NCBI GenBank assembly: GCA_002118135.1
Contig: BDIU01000082.1
Coordinates: 124,001 to 188,000, forward strand
Origin: Trebouxia sp. TZW2008
Lineage: Eukaryota; Chlorophyta; Trebouxiophyceae; Trebouxiales; Trebouxiaceae
Reading direction: 5' to 3'
Length of the DNA stretch: 64,000 nucleotides
Position numbers and translations under genes: made by a program. Below the pieces are notes generated by a model. The model did not search any database and had not been told where the DNA came from. It saw only the letters and a list, made by a program, of their open reading frames with translations. Positions within the stretch are counted from its first letter, which is position 1. Each line of letters begins with the position of its first letter. Of this stretch, positions 13,011 through 25,000 are shown one piece after another.

Positions 13011-16000
13011 ATGGTCGTATCAGAGGCTGAGGCGGCGACGGTGGGAGGGCTTGCCGCTGAGCATCCAGCGCAAGCAAGTGACAAGAGGGCTGGTGTTTTG
13101 GTCAAGCCTCCCTACTACAAGCGCTTTTTCAAGCAGCTGTGGACGTTGCTGTATCACAAGCAAGGCAGGCATACTACGCTCGTGAGCAGAACACTCAGAC
13201 GTCTCTCCAGCCTTGCACTGTGCTGACTGATCAACTTGTGGTGCAGTGAGAGTAGCTTTCAGGAACAGGCGATCCACATTGATCCGCTTGATTGCTGCGC
13301 CGTTCCTCTTCATTCTGCTGGTGTTCATCATTGATAAAGCCATCTCCTCTGGAAACCAGTCCATTGCCGGTATGCTCGCCTTCACGCTGAGAGTGAAATG
13401 CAGTGCAGCAGGCTCAGTTGCTGGATTTGCCAAGTGGTGGTCACATGACAGCTCTGTGTTTATATGGCTTATGCATGAGAAACTGAATCAAAGAGTACTT
13501 TTTGTGAGTGTTGCTCAGCACATGAGATGTGCCCGTCAAAGCTTGTTGTAATTCAGGACCCGGCTCAGATACAAAAGGCATGCATGATCTCAAGCCTGTT
13601 GCTCACTGCCTCTTTTGTCTTGTAGAGAATAGCTATCAGCCACATACTGATGCCAGTGCGGTGGGAGGTCTTGGCGCTTGTGAAGATGATTTCTATGCAA
13701 GTCTGCCGTGCTGGGACCTATTGTACACCCCAAACACCAGCGCAACTGCTCAGAGCATCATCGCAGGCATACAGGCCAACAACTATGGCAGGGTCATTCC
13801 AAACAGCAAGGTAGCATTCTGAAGGCCCCTTGGATGCTCTGCATGCTCTGCACGCTTTGCATGCTGGGACCTGTTCACTCCTCAAACATCAGCACATCTG
13901 CGCAGAGCATCATTTCAGGCATACAGGCCAACAACTATGGCAGGGTCATCCCATACAGCAAGTTATTTCTTGAACAGCACCTGCATGCTTTGTGTGCTTT
14001 GCACAGTTTGACCTTTTGCATGCTGCCAACCAGTATAACTGCACAGATCATCATAGCAGGCATACAGGCCAACAACCTCCGCAGGATCATTCCTAAAAGC
14101 AGGGTACAGTCTTGACACCCCCTGCATGCTTTGCATGCTGAACACTCGTCGCAATCTTGCATGCTTTGACAGACTTTGACGGCCAAATCTTGCAAAGCGT
14201 GCAAAGCATGCAGGGTCAGTCTAATCAGCAAGGTGCTTTATTGACACAAGTGAACAGCACCTGCACAATTGGCCTTCTGTGCTCAAGTCGCATTGCAAAG
14301 AGCATCATTACCAGTACTTATTTGATTCCCCTTGACAGCTCCAGTTGCAATTTGAATGGTTTCCTTTGCACAGAACAAAGTAACAATGCTAACACTTGTG
14401 CTGGTGCAGTATTTGTAATTTCTTTGCTTCCGCCTAAACTGCAGATCAGCTTACTTGAGACATAATGACAACATACTGTACAAATTCAGGTTATGGGGTT
14501 TGCAGACAGGGTAGCTGCCAACAACTTCATGACCCTCAACCCTAATAGGGTCACTGCAGCCTTGCATCTGGACGTCACCTCACCACAGGCCGTTGGCTTC
14601 ACGCTGCAGACCAACTCTACGGTATGCTTTATCTATGACACTGCTGTATCAGTATAATGACAACGGAAACAGTAACAATAATGACAGTGATGATGATGTC
14701 AGTAGTAATGTTAGTAACAACCATAGCAGGAATACTGCAGCCCTGCACCTGGAAATTGCCTCACCGCAGACCATTGACTCTACGGTACGTTTCAGCTGTA
14801 ACACCGCTTCATCAGCATCATGACAATGGTAATGTTACTGGTGATGACAATGATGATGATGAAGTAGTCATATTAGTAACAACCGTAGTAGGGGTGCTGG
14901 AGCCCTGCACCTGGAAATTGCCTCACCGCAGACCATTGGCTTCGTACTGCAGACCAACTCTATGGTACGTTTCGGCTGTAACACCGCTTCATCAGCATCA
15001 TGACAATGGTAATGATACTGGTAATGACAATGTGATGATGAAGTAGTAATATTAGTAACAACCGTAGTAGGGGTGCTGGAGCCCTGCACCTGGAAATTGC
15101 CTCACCGCAGACCATTGGCTTCGTACTGCAGACCCAACTCTACGGTACTTTTCTGGCTGCAGCACCATAATTCACGGTACTGATATTGCCAATGATAACG
15201 ATAATGACAAAGGCAGTGACAATGACAGCGGTAGTGATGTTAGGAACAATCATTGCAGGGGTGCTGCAGCCCTGCTCCTGGGTATAATTTCACCACAGGC
15301 CATCGGCTCCATTCTGCAGACCAATATCTTGCCGAATGTTAACTTTTGCGATGTTCGTCCAGTCAACATCACTCAACGGCAGCTGTATTACAACTGCAGT
15401 CAAGGTGTGTTGTCTGTCATAAAGCAGAGGTCAATCAATCGTTCGTCGTGTCTGTTATTGAATGACTGAGCAACTGTAAACTCTTTCAACCAAAACAAGC
15501 AGTCTGCCAGTCAATGGTAGCTGTGTCACCCTATCAGCAAACTTTGTCATGAACTTTGTATGTCCTGTCTTTGTCTTTAGCAGCTGCATGCTGAAAAGAC
15601 TTAGCTTGATCAGCTTGTTGACTGTGGTTGACTGTGGTTGCAGCCCAAACTCTTCAAAGACAGTTTTCAAGACAGCCACAACATGCACTAACTCCCGCTG
15701 CGACAGACAGATAGATTGCACTCAAGCATCCTGCTATGCACAGTCAATATCTAAGCAACCTGTTGGCTGTTGTTGCAGCTCAAGTTCTTCAGAGGCAAAT
15801 GTCAAGACAGTCACACCATGTTACAAATCCCGCTGCAAGTCGCCCCTGCACACATGTGACTGTCAGGAATCAGGCATAATCACAAGACAACACATAGAAG
15901 TTGAGTGTTGCTGCAGCCCAAATTCTTCAAAGGCAAATACCAGGACAGCCACACTCAGTATCAGGTCCCTCTGCAAGTTGCAACAGAGCGTGAGATCGCC

Positions 16001-19000
16001 CGACAACAGTACAGCTTGGCAGGAGGGCAGGGCCTTTCTGAGTGGACAGTGCGCCTGAAGGACTTTCCCCATCCTGCCCTTTCCACCAACAGTATTGTGG
16101 GGCAGGTCATAGGGCCCTTCATGTTTGCTGCCAGCATGTTCAGCTTTGTGCCAGTGGTGAGTCTTTTCATCTTCTTCTCCATGACTGCAGTCGTGCCTCT
16201 TCTTCTCAAGTCATAAGCATTGTCTCAGTAAGCCATTTCCACCAGCAGCATTGTGGGGCAGGTCATAGGGCCCATCATTCGCTGCCAGCATGTTCAGCTC
16301 TGTGCCTGTGGTTAATCTGTAGCTGCCATGATCTGGTCATATTCTGCTGTTGCTGCTGTTGCTGATGCTGCTGCTGCTTCTCCTTCTGATTGGGCTTCAT
16401 CCAAACTCAATATCTGTACTGGTATGAATAGTGCTGCATGTGGGGATGGGGGTTGGGTGCAAAATCATGTGACTCCAGTCACAGATTGTCCATGTTGTTG
16501 CTGTTTGCAGCATACCTGAGGTGTACTCACTGCTTTGGTTTTTTAAATTGACCATGTGATGTGAACGCAGATCAGTGGGGTGGTAGGCGAGCAGGAGGTG
16601 GGGCTGCGCCAGATGCTGCGTACCATGGGCATGCTGGACTCTGCCTACTGGCTCTCCTGGATGCTGTTTGAGGTATTTGCTTGCAGTTGCACTGGTTGTT
16701 CTTGCACGATTGCAGCCTACTGGCTCTCTCAAATGTTGTTTGAGGTACCTGCTTGCAGTTGCACTTGTTGTTCTCGCATTGATTGCAGCCTACTGGCTCT
16801 CCTGGATGCTGTTTTGAGGTATCTGCTTGCAACTGTTGCTCTTGCATTCAATGCGGCCTGATGGCTCTCCTGGATGCTGTTTGAGGTACCTGCTTGCAGT
16901 TTCAATTGTCGTTCTTGCATTACATGCCGCCTACTGGCCCTCCTGGACGCTCTTCGAGGTATCTGCCTACAACTGTTTTTCTTGCATTGAATGCAGCATA
17001 TTGACTCTCCTGGATTCTCTTTGAGGTAGGTCTGCGTCTGTGAACAGAATGGATTTGCATGCCCATCTGCCATGAATGTAAGTATCCTACTGACACTCCT
17101 GGTTGCTCTCTGTGGTGTGTTTCACAATCAGGGAAGGCAGGTGTGTTTGGTCTTTTGCATGCGTACGGGAACGAGTATGCTGCATGTTGCATAATGGTCC
17201 CTCTGAAAGCTCAGTGAGGTATCTGCTCGCAAAGCTGTTTCTATGCACGACTGCATCTTCCAGTGCATCCTGGCAGCTCTCATGAGTGCTCTTTGAACTA
17301 TAACTCCATGTAACGCAAGCGTTGTTCACTGCATTGACTGCATTGATTGATCAAATGCACTTTGTGCAACTTATTGCCTCTTTATGCTGTTGAGGACTGG
17401 TGCACTCGTCCTGCTCGGCAGCTATAGTGTTCTAGTCCTCCTAGCCTGAGGCTTTGATGTTCACCTCTTGTACTTCTGCAATGGCTGACATTCTTTACCA
17501 GAAATGGAGAAATGTGGCTTTGCCACAATACACATGGGGAGGGACTGATTCTGTCCCTCTTGACCAGTGCCGTTGTGGCCATCTTGCAGCCGCTCTTCTT
17601 GCAAGGCTGCTTCATCTGCTTCTTCTTCTTCTTCAACAGTAGTCATCTGCACGCAGATGGGAATGGGGCTGATTCTATCCCTGTTGATCATTGCCTTTGG
17701 GCCAATTTTCCATTTATGTCTTGATGCAGTAGATGGCCATCATGTTACAATTGTTCCAGCATTGTGTTGATGATTTATTCTCAGTGATTGTTTTTGTGCA
17801 GATGGGAATGGGGCTGATTCCGATTCTGTTGACCATTGCGTTTGAGGCCATCTTCCAGCTATCCCTTCATCAAATGATTATCCATGCTTCACAAGTGAAC
17901 TCATACTTTTTCAATTTGTTTGCCTCACTAATTTTTTTTCCTGCAGATGGGAATGGGGCTAATTCTGTCCCTGTTGATCATTGCCTTTGGGGCCATCTTC
18001 CAACTGCCCCTTTTCCTGCACAACAGCTTTGGGATCCTGTTCTTCCTCTTCTTCCTGTTCCAGCTGGCCATAGCCTCCTTTGCCTTTCTGTGCTCCATCC
18101 CCATCCGCAAGGTGTGGCTTTTTCTGGGGTCTGATTTCCCTTATTTTCTGTTTGTTGTGCAATGCATTGCGTCGTCCTCTTCCTGGTGTAGCTCCCAATA
18201 GCCTCATCTGCCTGCCTGTGCTCAACCCAACTCGCTTAGTGGACCTATTTTGTTCTCTCTGTGTGTCTGATATCCTTGAAGATGCATCGTTTGACTTGCT
18301 TGCCTGGTTTCCCAGCCAAGCTTTTGATTTGCAGCAGCATGCAATCCTGCCTGCATCTTGCGCACAAATAAAGAGGTGCACTCATAATAATGCTAACAAA
18401 AGGTTACACTTTCCAGCACATGTGCTAGGTGTGTGTGGCCCAAGTCCTAACCCGCCAGGCTGGGTTGCTCTGAGCGTCACAATAAGGACGGTTGGGGTGC
18501 ACTGTAGCTGTCAATTTGAGCTTTATGATGTTCGGTGCCGGCTGGGTCACGAAAGTTGTCATCACCATTGTTTTGATAACACTGTTCCAGATTCACTTTG
18601 TCTGGTGCAGGCCAGCACAGCTGTCAACTTGGGCTTCATGGTGTTTATCGCCGGCTGGATTATGCAAGTTGTCATCATTTTTGGCTACCCTTACACCCCC
18701 CAGTATTACGGCGAAGTGGTCATTGGCACTGTCCTATTCACACTGCTGCCCTGGTAAGCTCTACCTGCAACTATTTCATGCTGTTTTCTGGAGCTGCATG
18801 AAGCGTGTTCTTTAACATTTGCACCACAACAGTTAATATATGCTTTGTATTGGCACTGTCCTGTTCACACTACTGCCCTGGTAAGCTGCATTCCACAATG
18901 CTTCTGTACTATTTTCGTGGAATACATGACATATTCCCATGTTCAAACTGTTGCAGTCACTGGATGGGTGTCAAAGGCACAGTCTTGTGCACTGTGCCGA

Positions 19001-22000
19001 CCTTTGAAAGCTCAAGTCAAGACAGCAAGGTCTACAAGGTCTTTGCTGGAATACGTGACATATTCCCATGTTCAAACTGTTGAAGTCAGTGGATGAGTGT
19101 CAAAGTCTTGTTCACTCTGCTGACCTTTGAAAGCTCCATTCAAGACCGCAAGGTCTACAAGGTCTTTGCACTGCTGTCTTGATCAGTGCTTTGCTTGCTT
19201 CACTTCTTCGCACAAAAGTGCAAATGCTAGCCCTTGTGCTGGCGTAGTTTTTGTAATTACTTTACTTCCGCCTAAAACTGCAGATCAGACTATTCAAGGG
19301 TTTATTTAGAGTTTAGGCTGACTGGCTGGTCGATTGCTGATGGCAGGAGTACCTGTGTAAAGCCACTTCAGGACGTATCAATTGCTTGGGTTGTTTGCTT
19401 GACAAACTCAGCTGCTGCTTCACTATTTGATGAGCTGTTTGAACTGCTTTGATGCTTGCTTGATCGGCTGACTGACTGACTGGTTGATGACAGGAGTACC
19501 TTTGTAAAGGCGCTTCAAGACTTGGGCGGCGCTGTGACGGGCCAGAACAGGGGCATTGCCTGGAACAACAGATTCAGGTGTGCTTCTGTTATTCTACTGG
19601 ATGCATTTTACCATTGTCCTTGTAAAGATACTGTGACTGCAGTTTTGTTCTTAACGTAGGACACCATGATATGTGTTATTGTGCTTGCTTTACAGCAGAT
19701 CACTTGGTGCTATTTGCTATTGCCAACAAGCTCAGTTCGGCTTGTGCAGCTGTTGGATTGACTGACATGCTGCAAGCTACACCATGCTAATGTGGCTTAT
19801 GCATCAGCAATACCTTGAGTCTGCGTTTTTGCGCTGTATTGTGCACGAAAGTCACCTGCATTGGCAAAACAGAAGGCAAACATAAAACTGGAGGAAGAAG
19901 AAGGATAGGCACATGTAGACATGTACAAGTCTACTGAGTCAAATGCAATGCTTGATTCTGCAGTTACTGCCACAACTTGAATGACGCTCAAGCTGCGGCT
20001 CAGCCATACACAACAGACTACCGAGACAACCAGTGCGTGATGTCCGTGGGTGACTGCCTGCTGGTCTTGCTGGCTCTGTGGATCATCTTCTTCATTGCGG
20101 CTGTGTACTTCAGCAACGTGTGGCCCAATGAGCATGGCGTACGCAGAAGGTGAAGCCTTTCACTATGAGTCCCGTTGCAAGTTTATGTCTCTTCCTGCAT
20201 CACTGCTGTATAGTTCCTCATCAGAGCTGTGTATTTCAGCAATATGTGTTGCAATGAGCATGGCGTGCACACAAGGTGAATCCTTCTTCTTCTATGCCAA
20301 ATTTATCTCTAACCCTGCATCACTGCTGTATACTTCTGCATTGCTGCTGTGTACTCTGGCAATGTGTGGCCCAATGAGCATGGCGTGCGCAGAAGGTAAG
20401 TCCTTTCTTCTTCTACGCCAAGCTTGATTCTATTCCGGCATCACTGCTATATAGTTCTTCATTGGAGCTGTGTATTTCAGCAATGTGTGGCCCAATGAGC
20501 ATGGCGTGCACACAAGGTGAATGCTTTTTCTTCTATGCCAAATTTATCTCTAACCCTGCATCACTGCTGTATACTTCTGCATTGCTGCTGTGTACCTCAG
20601 CAATGTGTGGCCCAATGAGCATGGTGTACGCAGGAAATAAGCTTGTAATTGACTTTCCTGTGTCAGCATGCTATGTCCTCATGTCAAGTGCTTGTCACCG
20701 CTAAGGTCAGGCTGCCAGGAGTATATGTCAGAGTGTCAGTTCCAGCCAAGAGCTCATTGACACCATTCATGCACAAATTTCAAAAGCCCATTTGCATCAG
20801 TCATGCCCATTTCTCAGCAGAACACAAGTGTAAAACTCTTTGGAGAAATGCCATTCTATTTCCTGCAGGCCATGGTTCTTTCTGCAACCTGGCTATTGGA
20901 GACCCTACCGCAGCACAGTCCCAAACCTAAGGCGCCATGACTCCAATGTGAGAAGGTCTGCTTCTACAAATGCTGAGGAGGGTTTGGTGAATGCGGAGGC
21001 AGGGGAAACCCTAGACCCTGATGTTGCTGCTGAGGAGGCTAGGGTACATCCTGCCCCACCAATCCTGGATTTTAGGGCAACAATGTGCTTTCATGTTTAC
21101 TCAAATGATGGATTGCCTCTACAAATGCTGAGGAGGGTTTGGTGAAGGCGACCTAAATGCTGGACTCAGATGTGTCTACAGAGGAGGCCAGGGCATGTTT
21201 TGCCATAGTTATATATCTGTACTGATTAGGTATAAATCTGTACTGATTAGGTGACACTCGATTTCTTTCATTCAAAATCATCAGTGTCGCCTCCGCAAAT
21301 GCTGAGGAGGGCATGGTGAACGCAATACCTGTCTTGAGTGATAGCCTACATAGATTTGATGGTCAAACAGAGGTAGACCCAGATGTTGCTGCAGGACAGG
21401 CTCGGGTGAGTTCTGCCACAAGTGCCTGTTTGCGCTGAGGAGAACTAAGGAGGGAGAAGTCAGGAGGCAGCCAGTTTTTCTTGTCAAACATGTCATAGAC
21501 TTTACGTCTGGCAGCACATGAAGCAGTGAGAAGCATGTCCACTGTATGGGCATGAGCCTGAACCACAACACACGCATTTTTGCTTCGCTCTTCTTCTTCA
21601 AGGGCAAAACTTCCAGAATGCCCCTACAGGAAACCAAAAATTAGGGCAAGGACTGATGAAACCCCTGCATTGCGCTATCAACAGTGATTGGAATGCTGTG
21701 TGCAGGTGCGTGATTTGCTACAGCATCGCACTGGCGCAACTGCCCTAGCTCAGCAGGGGCCACAGGTCAGAAACGCGGTTGAAGTGCTGGGCCTGCAGAA
21801 GGTGTACCGCCCAAGTGCCCTCAGGTCAGTGGTTCAATTTCCGCTTGCAGCAATATTTTTGCATTCTCTTTTTTTCATGACGTGCTGCAACACAACCGCC
21901 TGTGCAGACGATATGTCTGAATACAATATGGATGTTTTCAATTGTCCTCAGGTCAGGGATTGAGCTTTAACTCCCAATTCCAGCAATGTTTTGCATTCCC

Positions 22001-25000
22001 AGTTTTGCATGACGTGTTGCAAAGCAATATCAGTACACCGCCCACTAATCACACATAAGCAAGCTATTGACCTTTTTTTACAGTCCAATCTTGGGCTGAT
22101 TGGACTGTTGTTCTTCAGGCAGTTTTTGAGGCACTTCTTCAACCAGCGGAAAAGAGGCCCACTGGCCAAGGAGCACTGGGCAATCAAGGACTCTTGGTTT
22201 GCCATTGAGAACAACCAACTCTTCTGCCTGCTGGGACCTAACGGTGCTGGCAAGGTAGCAGCCTTGACTTGCTTGCCTTGTTATCTTGCATTTTGACAGT
22301 CTTTCACTCACTCAAACACCCCATTGCAACTTGTTTGCTGACTCATGTACCCTAGTCATTTGTTCGCTCGCTTGCTCACCCACTCACTCGCTGACTCATT
22401 CACTCATGTACTCACTCACTCCCTCATGTTTACTCACTTACTCATTCAGCCAATTATTCACTTGCTCGCTGGGTACCACACTCACTCAACCCCTCATCAA
22501 CTCACTCGCTCAAATGACCGCTTGGCACTCGGTCTCTCTATCTGTGTATGCAGAGAATCACCGTCAACTGCCTGTCACACAGGATTCCCGCACCTGTTCA
22601 AACTCCAGTCAAACTGCAAGTTTTGCTCAACAATCCTGTGTCTGTGCATGCAGACAACCATCATCAACTGCTTGACAACCATCAACTGCTTGACAGGCGT
22701 GATTCCAGCGTCAGGCGGGGATGCACTTGTCCATGGAGAAACTCTGAGCAGGACATATCCAAATTCCAGTCAAGCTACCAGCTTCCACTCAGCAATTGTG
22801 CTTGTCTGTGCATGCAGGCCACCACCATCAACTTTTTAACAGGCGTCGTTTTGGCATCTGGTGGTATGCGCTCGTCTATTGAGATACTGTTGAGAGTAGA
22901 ACAATAGACTCCTGTCAACGAATCAACCGCCATCCAGCGGTGTGTCTGTGCATGCAGACAACCACCATCGACTGCTTGACAGGCGCCATCCCAGCATCTG
23001 ATGGTGACGTACTTGTCTATGGAGAAACTGTGAAGAGCAAATTGTCAGCTTTCGGTTAACAAATCAGTTGTCATTCAACGGTGTGTCTTGCATGCAGACG
23101 ACCACCATCAACTGCTTGACGGGCGTGATCCCAACATCTGATGGGGTTGCACTTGTCTATGGGAAGCTCTGAGCAGCACACATTCAAACTTGAGTCAAGC
23201 TACTGGGTTTCACTAAACGATTGTGCTTGTCTGTACATGCAGGCTACCACCATCAACTTTTTAACAGGCGTTGTTTTGACATCTGGTGGTGATGCGCTCG
23301 TCTGTCAGATGCTGTGAAGAGCAGAATAATATTCTTCAGTCAACACATCAAGTGTCATTCAACGGTGTGTCTTGCATGCAGACGACCACCATCAACTGCT
23401 TGACAGGCGTCATCCCAGCATCTGGTGGGGATGCACTTGTCTATGGAGAAGCCCTGAGCAGCACAGGTGGCATGGACAGAATTCGGTCCATGATGGGTGT
23501 CTGTCCCCAATTTGATGTGCTGTGGAACGAGCTCACTGGAGTTGAGCACCTGAAAATTTATGGCAACATCAAGGTGGGTGAAGACTTGATTCTGAGCACC
23601 CTGGAGTTGAGCACCCTGGAGTTGAGCACCCTGTCATCAGCTTTTTGATGCATGTTTTGCTTCATGATGGGTATGTGTCCCCAGTTTGATGAGCTGCTGC
23701 CAGAGGAATGAGCTCACTGGAGTAGAGTACCTGACAATCTATGGCAAAATCAAGGTGAGCAGTGGTTCAATTCCCCATGCATCCTGTCATCAGCTTTTTG
23801 CTGCATGTTTTACTTCATGATGAGCGTCTGTCCTCAGTTTGATGGGCTTATAATGAGCTCACTGGCAGCAAGCACCTTACAATCCATCGCAAAATCACAT
23901 TGGGCGGTGGTTCAAGTCCCTGTGCATACTGTTCACAGTCGTTTGCCATTAGGTTTGCGCTGTGACATGCAGTTGCGGATGGCGAAGTTTTGAGCAGCAT
24001 AGACAGCATGGACAGAATTTGCTACTACAGTAATTTTCTTTGTAACAACTGCTTTGGTTACCAAGAAATTTGTCCTTACATAGAATTGTCCGTACTCAGA
24101 GGGACGACTGCAGTCAGGATGCAATGACTGGTTACCAATGGCGCTGTCCTTACATCGATTTGTCCTTACATCGAGTGTCCTTACAACGAGAGTTCCCTGT
24201 AATGTGCATCTGCTTGCAATCTGATCTGCTGTGGTTTGAGCTCACTGGAGTCGAGCAGTTCGAAACTCATGGCAACATCAAGGTGAGCAGTGATTTAAGT
24301 CTGCATGCAGCCTTTTTAGCAAAACAGTCCTTTTGCTGCACGTTCTGCCCTGTGTTGAGCTCCTGTTCATGAGCAGCACAGGCGACACGGATAGAGTTTT
24401 CTTCATGCTGGGTGTCTGCCTGCAATTTGATGCGCTGTGCAGCGAGCCCACTGGAGCTGAGCTCTTGACAGTCTACAGCAACATCAACATGGCAGCGCAC
24501 ATCTGATTTGAGTGTCTCTTTGTCCTGTCCACAGCTTCTTCTTGATGCTTGGTCACGTCATGAGCAGACAATAATGTCTTCAGCTTGTGCAGCAGTTCAA
24601 GCAGCTGTTGAAGCAGGCGCCTCGGCCAGCACCAGCCAACCCTAGCCTTTACTCATCCTTCCTCTTGAACCCTCCCTCAACCCATACCTGCCTGCAGGGC
24701 CTCCCTGGAAAGTTGGTACGGCAGCAGTCCAAGCAGCTGCTAGAGCAGGTGCGCCTTACAGGAGCCAGTAGGCTGAGAAGTGGCAGTTACAGCGGCGGCA
24801 TGAAGCGCAGGCTGAGTGTTGCATGTGCCCTGCTGGGAGATCCCCACATTGTTTTCTTGGACGAGCCAACCACTGGCATGGATCCCATATCCAGGAGGCA
24901 TGTTTGGGACATCATTGAGTCAGCCAAGGCTGGTGTGTTGCCTTGGTTTCCCCAAATTATAAAAACCATTGAAGACAGCATGCGACACGTCTTGTACATT

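Noticed and set aside
15318..15403. Extra ABCA2-like exon reading [13 protein letters not shown]
   Set aside because: It looks coding, but its donor leaves phase 1 while the next exon needs phase 0; it is more simply the last, altered echo of exon 4.
22365..22515. Possible CRISPR-like or regulatory array of CACTCACT units
   Set aside because: Simple short-unit slippage without spacers, in a eukaryotic intron.
22655..23320. Possible tandem P-loop domains or several ABC genes
   Set aside because: The copies hold only the first half of one exon, lack donors and lie within one intron of a complete gene.
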